The position numbers were made by a program, and so were the translations under genes. From contig NC_016472.1 of the NCBI RefSeq assembly GCF_000226095.1, positions 2,666,001-2,730,000 of the forward strand: a stretch of DNA of 64,000 bases. The letters run 5' to 3'. The notes beneath the pieces are model-generated. The model had not been told where the DNA came from. It worked only from the letters and a program-made list of their open reading frames with translations, and ran no database searches. How positions within the stretch are numbered: the first letter of the stretch is position 1; each line of letters starts with the position of its first letter. Source of the stretch: Thermothelomyces thermophilus ATCC 42464. Its lineage: Eukaryota; Ascomycota; Sordariomycetes; Sordariales; Chaetomiaceae. Below are positions 23,673 through 36,400 of the stretch, in pieces.

Positions 23673-25000
23673 GAGCATAAAACGTGAGTGACATCCATGC
23701 AAGCAGATGGCGCATTGAGAGACGAAGGAGTCAAAGATTCTCGAGACGAAGTGGTGTTTTGTTCATTTGCCGTTTCAGATGACTTAATGTGCGTTGCACA
23801 GGTCCACGAGGGATAGAGGCGGGTGGGAAACAACTTTGAATGAGGAAAGCGAACGAACATCACATTGCTATTGAGAGCTCCGAAGCCAAGACGGAGTTCC
23901 TCAAGTTGCAAAATACGGGCACGTAGCAGAGTTTCGTAGACTTGCATATTCAATTAACAAATAAACAAAGGAGTGATCACTTATGAGACTGAAATTCACG
24001 TTGGAGCTAAACAAAGGGCGTTGGCCACTTGGAGGCAAACACTTTAAGCATGCTACCTGTTTGAAATTTGGACGGCGATAGGGAGTAATTATTGTTCTGC
24101 ATCCATTTGGTTCAGATTCGATTCGAGTCTTTGCGTCGCGCCATGAGTAACATGCACGTAAACAAACAAACTCACAGGTTGCCCAGGTGACCTTCAGGGG
24201 TTGCTCGGTGGTGATGGATGGCTGTATGAGTGACAAATACGTTGTTCCAGCCAATACTGTCCGAACGCAGCGATCCAATTAGGTATGTGACTGTCGAAAG
24301 GGTGTTTGCAAGACTCTCACATATGACCATGGCTACAGTTAGCACGGGATCCCCGCTAGTTAATTCTACTGAAAACGACGCCAGCGTCGATATGGGCCAA
24401 TGTTCTCCGCCCGAAGTCAAGCTGAGCATTGACTCATCACTGATCTGGGTGATCTGTCATGGAGTCTGAAATCTCCTCTCGCCTGCCGATTTATGCTGTT
24501 TGAGAGCTCTTTAGCGATGCCATCTTCGGATAGTCACGAGTGGTTTTTTTTTTTTGTTCATGTGTTCCCGACAAATACCGTTTATCCTGAAACCAGGTAA
24601 CGTTGAAAGAAGGAAATCCTATTCATTGGCTGCCAGAGGGTATATAGACCTAATTATATGTCCATCCTATTTAATTATCTCATGCAGCGTCATCATCAAC
24701 GTGGTACATTCATATTACTGCCCCTTGATTTCTCCCAACGCCTTTGAAATGACTGAAGCCGCCCAAGCTTTGGTGCCCTTCATCATCTCTCATAGGTTGC
24801 AGGACAAAATGAAAAAAAAGAGTGAAAGCGAAATCCCACGAATGCTGCACCGCTACCATCCATCGTCCAGTGCAGCCAGAGAAGCCGTGGAAACATGACC
24901 GACATTACGAGGCGATGCATCACTCCCGCCACACATGAGTGTCTCCTAGACTAAAAGAACTCGATGACTGGCTGCTGGCAACTCCTCCGACAAGCGGGGT
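23673..25000. other. Intergenic between convergent MSH4 and CSC1-like genes
   Basis: Both 3' untranslated regions must lie here. I saw no further gene; the short open frames lack domains and codon bias. Confidence 0.5.
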
Positions 25001-27684
25001 TTAATAGCCAGGCTGATGTTCGTGTACGTCAGCTCCGTCCCCAGAAGCGTCTTCGGCGTCAGAGTCGGCCAGCGGAGGTGGCGGTTCCTCGTAGATCCAG
25101 GGTTGTTCGAGTCTAATCAATGCGTAGTCAGCAATCACAGCCTATCCGGGTTCGAACAATCAGGGGATTACTCACGGAGCCACCAAGCTCGGGTTCACGA
25201 AGCGCAAACCCTTCTCCCGGTCCTCGTCCACTGTACTCGTCCTTCTCAGCATCTCTCTCTGCTCCTCCCCGCGCCCCCAAGCCAGATCCTCGTCAGCGAT
25301 AGCACTTTCGCTGCCCTCCCCAGCGCGTTCAATACTCCTCAGCGCAATGAACCTTGTCAGGGGTTCCGCCCTCCGCCTGAAATCCCACCCGTACCACAGC
25401 GTCGCCACGAAGAGGGGGCCGACCAGCAGCGAGACGGTAAAGGCCTTCTTCAAGGCCAAGTATCCCGACATGGTCAGCTGGAGCACGATGAGGCCAAGCA
25501 TGATGCGATAGCAAATCATGCGCCAGGCGCCGCCGGTGGCGTGCTGCGGCTGGTCCATGGCATACAGCAGCTGGTACTTGTAAGTGAAGTAGCCAAGCGA
25601 GAAGTAGGCAACGCCCAGCGCCAGGACGAGGAAACCGCCGGGAAGCGGGCTATAGACCAAGCAGAGAATGAATACAAGCAGGGCGGTGGGCAGGTAGAAG
25701 CCGTAGTAGAACATGGGCGGCTGGAGCAGTCGAGCAAAGTCGCGGGGGGTTTTGGCGCCCATGCGCATGATTGGATACTGGGCCACGTCCCCAAACTGCA
25801 GGAGACGGAAGGGGAAGAGGCCAAGACCCTGGAGCATGATAAAGTTGGTGTAGAAAACGGAGAGGTCTTCGATCTTGCGGGCGAGGGTATAGGCGATATA
25901 AGTGGTATCTTTGAGAGAGTTCCGGAGGACGTCGAAGATGGAGGTGACGGCACCGAAGACGGTGAAAATGAGGAAGAGGTTGAAGAAAGTGAAGAAGAAG
26001 TTCTTGCTGATGGCTGAGAGGGCAATGTCGCCCTGGGAGAGCATGCCTTGGTGCCACGAGAGGTAGTCGTAGAGATAAGGAACAGCAATGTTGAGCAGTG
26101 AGACGACGAGGGTGGGGAGACCCGTCTGGACCTGGGTGCGGGCGATTTCGTGTTCTTTGAGCCATTCGCTAAACGAAGGGAAGAACTTGTCGATAGTGCA
26201 GATGCTTAGGACGGAGGCGAGGAAGAAGACGGGGACCAACCAGACCACGGTCAGGATGGCGACGAATATGGTTACGGCCCAGGACCGGATTCGGCGGATG
26301 AAACGTGGCGCATATGTGTTCTTCCATACCACGTCTGATGGGGCCGGAGCAGGCTTCGTCAACAAGCGGCCCGGGTGCGGGTCGATAAGGGCCTGGATCG
26401 CCATCTGACAGGCTGCGATAGAGTCCATGGTGACGAAAGCGAGATCGGCGGCCTCATACGTCTTCTTCCGGGCGGCCGTGATCTTGTCGTCGAGCTGGCG
26501 GAGCTTTTCCGTGTAATAGTCGATGGCATCCGTCTTGCGGCTCTGTAGGCGCAGGAAGCCGTACCGAAACCGTGTCTGTGGGCGCACTGTCTCCACTGCG
26601 CGGGATCCGCCGCCCTCCAACAGGCGGTCCCTCTCTCCAGCTTCTTCGTCATCACGATCCGAAGCTTCTCCGGCGTTGGTGCCAAACCGGCCGCTGCCGT
26701 CTCTATTCCGCCGGTTTCCGGCAACTCTTACTCGGGTTTGGGAAAGGTAGACGCTCCAGGTCTCCTCCAGCTTCTCCAAGATTGCCTTCCTGTCTTCCAT
26801 CAATTTATCGATTTCTTTCCAGTTGCGGCAGAGCGTGACGCTTTCGACCTTGCCGATCTCGAGCTTCTCCACCAGGTCCTTGATGGCCTCTTCGGTCCTG
26901 AGTTCTTTCGGGATACCGGATAACCGAAAAGTCCGGTCGGTAATGGTCGACTGCGTTCCCAGATAATCCTGGCGCACGCGTATCACCTTCGACGTCTCCC
27001 TGTCCATGAAGAAGAGGGTGAGACCGGTGAAGAGGTATGTGAACAACAGGTAGGACCATAGATATCCCAATCTGCGGTCGAAGCTGTTATCCGGTTCGTG
27101 CTCTGGGTTGTCCGGCGCGGACTCGTAGCTGCTGTACGTCGCATAAGGGCGGAAGGGAAATGCCTCGGTCGAGTCGGTATCTTTTTTGAGAAAGTGGCGG
27201 TTGATAGGCTCGAGCACGACGGCGGCGAAAAAGAACATGACGGCGAAGAGGCGCATTGACATCTTGAAGAAGGCTAGAAAGACATAGGCGTCAAGGCCGG
27301 CGGAGGAGAGGACCTGCTGTTCGGTGATCCTGTAGAGCACGGGGATCCATCCGAAGAACGTGTCGGGAAGCGCAGGCAGGCCGAGGAAGGAGGAGTTCGA
27401 GTGTCGCTTCCGCGCGGCGTACAGCGATTTCCATCGTGGTCGCAGAACCTGTTTGTCCGGAAGGTCAGCTTGGGTCAAGGCAAGGTTGAAAAAAAAATGG
27501 ATAAATCAACAAAACAAAAGGCACAGAAAGAGGCAGAACCTACACAGAAAGCTAGAAATGCCGACAGGCCGAGTGCTAGAGAGATGATGAACTGAACCTG
27601 GGTGTCTCTCTTGCCGGGCCCAACTGTGTTCGCGGGAATGCACTCGTCTTTGTTGGGATTGTCGGGATCCTCAAAGACGTTCAT
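25001..27684 (-). CDS. CSC1/OSCA-like (DUF221) cation channel
   Basis: Three exons (27684-27544, 27448-25176, 25112-25001) join in frame to 841 residues. The start MNVFEDPDNPNKDEC precedes the first membrane helix (VQFIISLALGLSAFLAFC), which is completed across intron 1 into VLRPRWKSLYAARKR, the RSN1_TM start. A cytosolic PHM7_cyt domain (FRLSGIPKELRTEEAIKDLVEK, AFVTMDSIAACQMAIQAL) follows, then the multi-helix RSN1_7TM core (ITVFVAILTVVWLVPVFF-type helices and FNLFLIFTVFGAVTSI). The last exon supplies the family's aromatic/proline tail, LEQPWIYEEPPPPL. Family members are calcium-permeable, osmotically or mechanically gated channels in plasma or internal membranes. Without exon 3 the frame would stop just after LVAP; the phase-2 splice restores the conserved tail. 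It is divergent with the dynamin-like gene. Confidence 0.9.
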
Positions 27685-28758
27685 GGCTGCCGCTCGGGAC
27701 GCTTCACCAGGAAGCGCATGTGTGGGAGTGAAGGGGAGCACCGGATGGGCTGACGGTATTAAGCCTTGATGGAAGCTTCGCACAGATGATGCGAGTTAGC
27801 CCACGGTACGAGTTCACGAAACCTTGGCGGCCGACAGCTGCAGCTGCTGCAGGAAGCCGTTGGAGCTTGGACCCCGGGCGGTGACGTTGGTAAACCCCAT
27901 GCACTTTCTGTAACAACGGTCCACTCCGTGGTTCACCCGAGCCGGCAGGCAGCTGTTCTCCACTCACGCGGAGGGTCCTCAGGCAGTGGCAAAGAAGATT
28001 GGGAAACAAATCACACTGCCACATGTGGCACTGCACCGCCACCAGCTCCAAAGCTAGCAGCTGATTGCTCAATCGCCAAGGATCCAACTCTCTCTACGGA
28101 GTACGTACATAGTAAGTCGCCCACAACGTGAAACCTACAATCCGTAGCTGAACTTGGCATCTGCTTCTATCGCCTGTTCTTAAAAAGGTCTGCATCAAAG
28201 GACTCATTGTTACGGATTGCAATACGCCGAAGGAAGACAATCAGGAACCATTCAAGTCCTGAACCGGTAAAATGCAAACGCTTGATCAACACCGATTAAT
28301 TAATTATTACGCTCTTCCTGCCATCCTGATGCGATTGCCGCGAGGATGTGGTCTCGGGGTGTGTGTGGGCTTGGGCGATCCACTGACGCGCGTTGCCCAC
28401 GTCTGCCGTCGTCACCCGGGCGTTGTTCCTTCTCCAAACTAACACGTTTTAGGCCGCTCTCACACTCGACGGGCAAGTCTGTCCACTCAATCAATCCATA
28501 TTCGTTACCCGAACTCAGTAGCACAAGGCAGCATGCACATCCTCCCTTTGGGCCACGCGGTCGTCAACAGCCTTGGCTGTGGCGACGGGCGTAATAGAAG
28601 GTCGGGTGAAGAATTCAAGATGAGCGGCTCCCCTCCTTCCCCTCCTTAAAAGGGCCTTCCCATCCGATCTGCCGCTCTGAAGAAGGCTCGCCTCTCGCCG
28701 AGTCCTGCATCGTTGTTCTAACAAATTACATCCTTGCTCACTTATCCCCCTTCCCGCC
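27685..28758. other. Shared divergent promoter region
   Basis: These 1,074 bases separate the starts of the CSC1-like and dynamin-like genes, so both promoters must lie here. TACGGAGTAC occurs at 28095-28104 and a TTAATTAATTA tract near 28,297. No gene is recognised. Confidence 0.5.
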
Positions 28759-31191
28759 ATGGTCGCGCGCCTCGAGCTAGCGGTGGATGCCCAGGAGCTC
28801 GCCAACGAGCAGCGTGCACTCCTCGACTTGATCGACAAGCTGCAGTTCGCCCAACTGGACAATGTCAAGCTGCCGCAGATTGTCGTGGTGGGTGATCAGA
28901 GCGCCGGGAAGAGCTCCGTGCTCGAGGCCATCACTGGCACCCCGTTTCCACGAGATGCCGGCGCCTGTACGAGGTTCGCTACCGAGATCCGCCTCCGGAG
29001 GGCGCCCCAGCAGAGCGTCACCGTCTCCGTGATTCCGGACAAGAACCGCAGCTTTCCCGAGCAGGAGAGGCTGAGACAGTTTGGCGGAACCGTTCGTGCC
29101 GAGATGCCCTTTGAGCAGTTGATGAGGAGCGCCGTCGACCTCATTGCCCCCAAGGACGTGCCGGGCCGCTTTGCCGCCCGCGATATCCTCGTCGTCGAGA
29201 AGCGGGGCCCGGATATGCCGCTCCTGACTCTTGTTGACCTGCCCGGGTTGGTCCGAAACGCAAACAACGACCAGTCCCTCGAAGACATCAGGACCATCGA
29301 GGCGCTCTCGGACCGCTACATGAAGAGTTCCCGGACCATCATCTTGGCCGTGGTAGGGGGGAATTCTGACTACGTCCAGGCGCCGATTCTCACCAAGGCC
29401 CGTCAATTCGACCCGGACGGGCACAGAACGATTGGCGTCTTGACGAAGCCGGACCTGACCGAGTCCATTGGTTTGGAGGATAAATTCATCGATCTGGTGC
29501 AAAACAAGGACAAGCGCAACGACTTCAAGCTCGGCTGGTACGTTCTGCTAAACCCGGGACCCCGCGAACCGGGCCAGCTCTGGCCGACGGCCGAGGAGCG
29601 CCGACGAGCCGAGGCCGTCTTTTTCAACAGCGGGAAATGGAGCTCGATCCCGCCGTCCAACTGTGGCGCCATCGCGCTTATGCGGCAGCTCAGCCTCCAG
29701 TTGCAGCGGCATATCGGCAGACACGTCCACGTCCTTCGCAAGCAGATTCAGAAAGCGCTCGATGACTGCGAGGCCGAACTCAAGTCTCTCGGGGACGCCA
29801 AAGATACGCCGGAGGAGATGCGGACCGAGTTGGTCGAGCTCTTCTCGGCATCCAAGGAGCTGGTGATCCCCGCCGTCTACGGCTTCTACAAGAATCCTCC
29901 CAAGAAGAATTTCTTTCGCGTAACCGCAGACCCGAGAGGCACCCCGGCTCAGAACCTACGGGCCCGCGCTGCGGAGGAGAACGACCGCTTCGCGATGGGG
30001 GTACGGGCCCACGGCCGCAAGCTCGCCTTCTCTAGCGACTCTTCCCCTGATAGCAGCGCCAAGCGCGAGTTCGTCAAGCAGGAAGTCGAGTTGCTGCTGC
30101 GACAGATCCGCGGCTCAGAGTTTCCCATGGATCCAAAGCCGAGGGCCGTCTACATGCTCTTCCAGAACTACTCGGAGAACTGGCCCAAACTAGCCCAGGA
30201 GCACAAGGACAACTTGGCCGTCGTCTGCGACGAGTTCCTGGGCGAGTTGGTCGACTACGCCTGGCCGAAGCGCATGCGGGCACCGCTCCGCCGGCATTTT
30301 CTGGAGCCTCGCATGAAGGAACTCATGGCGAAGGCTCAGCACGAGCTGGACCTCCTGACCCAGGACATGAGCCTCGAGGTCCAATCGTACGACCCCGAGT
30401 ACGAAGAACGGTTGAGGAACTGGCACCTCATGACGACGCAGGACGGCGCCACCTTCTCTGAGGCCGAGGAGGTGCTCGAGAAGATGCTGATATACTATGA
30501 CCTGGCCGCCAAGACCTTCATCAGGAACACCATTACTCAGGTCATCGAACGCCATCTCCTCCAGGGCATGTACAGCATCTTCAACTCGGTCGAGGTGCTG
30601 GGTCTGAGTACCGACGTGGTCGAGGCCATCGCGGCGGAAAATAAAGAGACCAGGGATAGGAGGCAGACGCTCAGGGTACAAAGGAAGGCCATTCAAGAGG
30701 CCAAAGAGATCTGTGCTGGCATTGCCATGCGAAAAGAACTGAGAAGAGTAAGTCGCACTCGCCACGAGTCCGCAGGACGCAGCTCATCGCTTCTTCTTCA
30801 ACAGTACGCCGAAGGTGGTGAGAGCGATGGCGCGAGCACTTCCGATGAGGAAGGATCCACGGCAGAGGAGAAGCCATCTCCCGCAAGGCATCGCCCGAGC
30901 CCGTCCGCCACGCGACGTCCGTCCCGGCGACACAGGCCCTCGGGCGGGGAGATCCACAGCACCGGCACCACCTCGACGCGCGGGCTCGACGCCGCTAGCG
31001 GCCACCACCGACACCAGCACTCCCACGAGCAGACTCCGACCCACGCCTATTACCCCACGCCCAGCCCCGACCGCCACCGTCGCGTGGTGGATGATGACAC
31101 GTACATTACCGCACCACGCCCTCCGCAGCAGGCGCCGCCGCCACCGCCGCCACCGCCACCTCGTCCAGGTAAAGTGCGGCCGGAAGAGGAT

Positions 31192-31223
<32 letters not shown>

Positions 31224-31452
31224 CCAAGCCTTCTACTGCTCGCCGGCCCCTGGCCGGGCCCCGGCGAATCCCAGAACGAGCCAGCCGCTTGCTTCTTCGT
31301 CTTCTTCGTTTGCCGCAGGAACGGTGCCGGCGCCCGAGCCGCGCTATGCGAGCAACGGACCTTATTCCAGCAACAACCCGTACGCCCCGGCGGAGACGGC
31401 CGAGTTCGAAGCGGCGCGGAGGCAGGCGAAGAAGGTTTCTGGGAGAGCCTAA
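28759..31452 (+). CDS. Dynamin-like large GTPase with proline/polyglutamine tail
   Basis: The frame gives 897 residues unspliced. The dynamin GTPase domain is clear: G1 GDQSAGKS (45-52), G2 Thr71, G3 DLPG (160-163), G4 TKPD (229-232). A stalk/middle region and a C-terminal GED-like helical region (about 555-663) follow. There is no membrane segment and no PH domain, as in Vps1/Mx-type proteins. The tail is disordered, with a proline run and nine glutamines coded by a CAG repeat (about 31,193-31,219). A canonical intron (GTAAGT at 30748 to TTCAACAG at 30804, 57 bases) sits just after the GED; it is a multiple of three and has no stop, so the product is 878 residues if spliced or 897 if retained. 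Such proteins drive membrane fission or remodelling; the exact role of this fungal Mx-like subgroup is not known to me. Confidence 0.9.
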
Positions 31453-33084
31453 CTGGGACTCGAAGTTTGCATTTATTCTCGGCGTTGCTATGGAATAGAT
31501 TAGTCTTCACGAAAGTGAGAATCCTAGGGGATAATTAATTATGGGGTTCTTCCTTTGAGTTGTTTCTATTTTGACGGCGTAAGTTGGTTTACGCGAGTTA
31601 ATAAGCACTGGATGGCAGCTGCTCTGCGGCGCTCGCTGTACCAGCTCTCATACATGAGAGGATCGGGCTACTACCCTTTTCCCAATAAAACATACGCGGT
31701 TACTGAAACATCCAGCTGGGTAACTCTGCTAGAGTGGTCGGGATTGAAAAGGGGTGGTGGGGGGGTTCGTAGATGCGTCCAATGCCGACGCCTAATTAAT
31801 TAATTACCAACAACTACGGAGTACAACAACAACAACAACAACAACCATCACCTTGTAACTCAGTCCTTGCTTGACCCGCACCGGCTGCAATGCGTAAAAG
31901 AGCTAAGCAGCTTTTAGCATCGCCATCTCTCAACTTGCATCATCCAGCGCCAGGCCCCTTGATTACACGTGCTTGCCGCGATACGCTCTTCTTTGATGGG
32001 TTTACTCACCCCCAGCACTCACCTCCACTCCGGCGTCTGGGTCGCCTTGTGCACGAGTGAAGGAAGCCAAAGGGGAGGGGGCGGCGAAGGTGAGGGGGCG
32101 GCGAAGGGCCGCCCGGTTACCGCGAGTGCGTATATGTACGCGTATACCCGGTGGTTAGTTGCTGACTAATTAGTTCAGGACTACCACCTGTTTGTCGGGA
32201 GACAGGTGGTAGTCCTGAACTAATTAGTCAGCAACTAACCACCGGGTACATACTTACGCGCAAGTGTGGTCTACTTACTATGTACTGTGTAATCAGCGGC
32301 GAGGTTGCATTGCGGGAACTACTAGTATAACACCACCTACCGTGCTTGGCGCCCAGAAGGCGACGACAGGGGTGAGAGATTTGGCTCCGCGCTAGGAATT
32401 CGGCTCGCGTTGCTTATTTGCACATCTGGGATCCGTGCGACCTGAGGGTTGGTGTGGCGGCCAACGGTGGTGTGTGTATACGTAATTACCCTCAGCGCAT
32501 CATCGTCAAAGAGTCAAGCGTTCCTAGGAAGGAAAAAAAAGCTGGCTGACAGAACAAGGTGGATGCTTAATTTCCATGAGCTGCGTTCAGGGAGAGCCGG
32601 AGACGAAAGAGGACGGGGCTTTGGCGTTCTTCTATTATTAATTATTTATTCAATAATTATAATATTGAATCAATCAGACTCATGTTGCCGAACATGCCAC
32701 GCATGCTTATGATACATAGTACATTCAATAAGTCATCCAGCCGTGGTATGACTGTGACCAAGATTTTTGCGGAGAGTATCGTCAAGGGGCCAGGTGTTGG
32801 CAAGTCGCCAGCCCATGGGTGTGGGAGCCTTGTTCAGAATATCATCCTAGCATAATACTAAGATTTGCATTTCCTCGCACTAATTCGTACAATTTCCCGT
32901 CTGGGCCTTGGAGTTCCAGTGTCTCGAGAGGCTCTTCGGCCGTTCCCAGTTTTCTAATCCCGTATCTCGGCGCCATAACTCACGCCCCCTGTCTTGTTCA
33001 TGCGCGTCTTTTCCCGTCGTCGAGGTCAGCACCAAAACCCTGTTTGACCCTTGTTCCAAACCAGAACCTCGGAAACGCCCTTAA
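31453..33084. other. Intergenic region with AAC repeat and long hairpin
   Basis: It contains TACGGAGTAC at 31815-31824, an (AAC)n repeat at about 31,823-31,847, the large inverted repeat listed separately (32145-32248) and AT-rich tracts (TTAATTAATTAATTA near 31,795; TTATTAATTATTTATTC near 32,636). No coding region is supported. Confidence 0.55.
32145..32248. repeat. Perfect 47-base inverted repeat (hairpin)
   Basis: The left arm 32145-32191 and right arm 32202-32248 are exact reverse complements over 47 bases. A 10-base loop (TTGTCGGGAG) separates them. It sits in an intergenic region far from gene ends, so it is not an obvious terminator. It could be a small foldback element, the product of a fold-back replication event, or a library or assembly artefact. 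Confidence 0.9.
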
Positions 33085-33437
33085 TTAGTAGTGAATTTTC
33101 TTGCACAAATAACAGACGTCGCCAGGATACTCCACCGCCTCCCCGCACGTGCTAACCCCAAGGGGTGTCAGCCAAGGTTTGCCGGTGCTATCGAGGTGGC
33201 AAGCCACAAGGGGGAGCTCAGTGAATAGGAGGGGGAAAGGGCTGGGAGGCATCTCTGAAAGATGATGATACCTAGCAGCACGTACCAAAGGCAACACTTG
33301 CAGAGGTAGGAACCTCCGTATGGCTGGTGCTGGGCGCCGACGGCTGGAGTGGCATGGTTGTTGGCGGCTTCCTTAGTCATTGTTTCCGGTGCGGCGACGG
33401 CGGTTGTGGTGGGTTTCTCGACCTGTGTGGTTGACAT
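33085..33437 (-). CDS. Small cysteine-rich protein, uncharacterised (two exons)
   Basis: Exons 33437-33286 and 33151-33085 join in frame to 72 residues. The intron (33152-33285) has a GTACGT donor, a CTGAC branch point and a GGTTAG acceptor. The first 40 residues are Thr/Ala-rich and disordered (MSTTQVEKPTTT...). The end is a compact cysteine cluster assembled across the splice: LCKCCLCTCGE...GDVCYLCKK. Pairs of CxxC-like cysteines suggest metal binding or a CYSTM-like membrane module, but there is no long hydrophobic helix. A start nine codons upstream (33464) is also open. The splice doubles the number of cysteines in a coherent pattern, which supports the model; family and role are unknown. 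Confidence 0.55.
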
Positions 33438-36400
33438 ATTGGCGTCGTCATGAAACTCGATCATGCTGGAACGACTTGCCCCGTCTGAAACTGCTTCGGG
33501 TGGAACAGCCGGTGTGGCAATGGTAATGGAAAGGTAATGAGTTTGTTTTGCTTGAGGCCCCGAGTCGGATGGTAATTATTGGCAGGATATATATGAACCC
33601 AGAGCTGGGAAGAGGGAAGATCTGATTAAGTGCGGAAGTTGGGAAGATGCGGTGGTGAAAGGGTTCTCGTGAATTTAAATCTCCTTTACTTTGGCGCTCG
33701 ACAACCAAGCAGTCATCTAGTTCGGGAACCCAAAAAAGGAACAAATATAGTGGCAGATAATAGCGACATTCAAACAGAAGAAGAATTCGCCATTGAGAAT
33801 TGGTCTAGAGATGGGCTGATGGACAGGGGTGCAATAGGTCGCATGGAGCGGTGAACAGCTCAGACGCCTGATCGTGGTTGCCTTATTTTTTCCCATGTTA
33901 AATCACCGCTGGTCGTCTTAGATGGCTCCTCATCTGCGGCCGGGCGGTTTTGAAATGAGTCAGCCAAGGAGGACTGACATGGTCGAGAGTAAGGCGGATA
34001 GGTTAATTTACTGGTAGGTGACCGGATAGGTAAACAGGTACCCAATCCGTCTAATCGGTGGCTTCCTTACCAGGATATGGGGCCATCGCGGCCTAAGGCA
34101 GAGATCATGATTGGATTGCTGGATCACAATTCAAAATTGAAACGCGGACCCTGATTTGTGGCCTCCTGCACTCCTGCACACAGCATGGCAAACCTCTCGG
34201 AAAGGCTTCAAGATGGGTCAATGTGTGATGGGCACCTCACCCGTCACAGCGGCCAGGCTCATGCCCCCGCCGGCAGTGGCTACGTCATTCACGATGTTGC
34301 GCTATCCAAGGCGTTAACGACCACTGGGCAGTCGAGGTGCATACGGTACCTGACGCTACAAAAGGTGAGCGTCTAGAGGCTCGGCCAGGAGCGGGCACTA
34401 CATACGCCGAAGAACCGCATGAGGAATGGGCGCAGGAGGGAGCGAGTTGTGGACTGGGCATGCATGTTGACCGAATTTCCACTTTCCGCGTGGAGTTTCC
34501 TTAGTGTAGGTAATAATTATGTCCAAGCAGTGCGCTCTGCATGCAAGAGCCACGGGCCCCTGCATTTTTACCAAAGTATTAACTAGCCAGTGGGCAACTC
34601 TGGCACTGTACTAGGACAGTATGTAGGTATGTATGTACAGTACATAATTGCATACATGGATCAAGGTAAGGTAAGGCACCGACCTACCTTGCCTGACCGA
34701 GCACCCGAGGCCTCTCGCCTGTTGTGCTGCAGCATCCCACATCGAGCACCTTGCAGTGCCAAGCGGTCAACCGCTTCATCGCTATGGGCGACTGTCGTTG
34801 GCAACGGCAGGGCTGCCCAATTGGCGTTCCCCAGTCTCGTGTTCAGACCTTTTTTTTTTTCTTTGTTTTGGTTTTTGTTCGCTCGCCCGGGCTGGGCCGA
34901 GTCAAACGGCCTCGCAGATGGTTCTTCGGCAATCCAATGCAGTATTAATAAACCAAACACATGCGGGCTCCAATCCGAATCTCAGGTGAATCGCAAAACG
35001 ACTGCGCAGAACTCCCCTGGTCGACCTGTCTGCGACCTCTGTCCCACGCATCGCGGCCCCCCTCCCCGACTCCCTCTGCCATGCTGGCTCGACATACTTA
35101 GGCATCATCTCGATGTTTGAAAGCATCACACGCATCCCTGGACGTTTTCGGAAATGGAACAGTCGTGGCTGGTGGACAGCTCAGCAGATCCCGGCCAACA
35201 TCCTCCGCCAAACGCGGCTGCTCTCTGTCTAATTACCTCAAACCGGGATCTGCTTGCCGCGTGTTCCGACTCAGCCTTCGATCGGTTATGGCCCGGCCGT
35301 CGGGGACAACCGTTGGACGCCCCGTGGTGACACAGCGCGAAACGAGGCGCACACCACCGTTGTGTTTGCAGCATGAAACCCGGGTTGTACGACTTTCTCG
35401 ACAAAACTAAACCGAGAGGGGTGAGTAATGGTTGAGGGAGGGAGACCGGGAAGGAATATGGTGCTGTCGATCCGCCGCGTTGTCCTCCCTTCGCCCACAT
35501 CGAAATCGTTGGGTCGTCACGAAGCGCCGGATTAACGATGCTGCCCAAACAGTAGCACTGCATTCCTCTCCATTCCTCTCCACCGCAGAGACGTCCCTCG
35601 GCTCTCGCCACTGCATCCCCCCGGACTCTCCACGTCCGAGACCCTCTGTGCGTCCTCTAAGAGACCCATATCTTTTACACTATGTCTCACGCGGAACGAT
35701 ACAAAGCGAGTGGGCGAGTGGGCGAGTCACCGAGCAGCTCAAACCTCGTGGCTGTTCGGGATGCTGACGCGCGGGAAATCCAAACTCTAATTAATACAAC
35801 ACGCCATGCCAAACATTGGAAGCATACCTTTGATGGTCACGACTGAGACATGGATAGGGGCTGACACGCAGTGGTTCCCAAACGAGAGCCGGGGCCGGAG
35901 AGCCCAAATACACGGTCCGCCCACGTACGCCTTCTGCTTATCTCCCACAGTACGAGGCGCTCCAGTCCGATTGATGGACTCAATTCTCGACATCTGCTCC
36001 GACCGCTCGGCCGAGTTTGAGGCTCCCCACAACCTGCTCAACCCCCCCCCCCCCCTTTTCCCCCTTTTTTACTGAACCGAGACTCAAAATAGAACACAAA
36101 AAAAACGCCAATGGTCGATCGGCATGGGAGGCCGCATCATACGATCATGTAGGTTTCAGACAGAATAGGCTGAGCCTGTCGGTACCATTTGGCTGACCGG
36201 CTGACCATGCCGTGGATGGTGACTTGTGGTCTCGGTCGGTCGCGTGGCGCCCGCTTAGCACCCTCGCATGAACCATGACGGTTCCATCAGAGATGAGGCG
36301 GGTAGGGGAGCGAGTCCCACCAACAATAGAACGTCATATGTAGAGAGACTTGATGCACCCATTTTGTTTTCAACTAATTTAATTCCCTGGGCGGCAACAT

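Noticed and set aside
25016-26017. 333-codon plus-strand frame over the CSC1-like gene
   Set aside because: It is antisense to a well-supported exon and crosses its introns; no domain.
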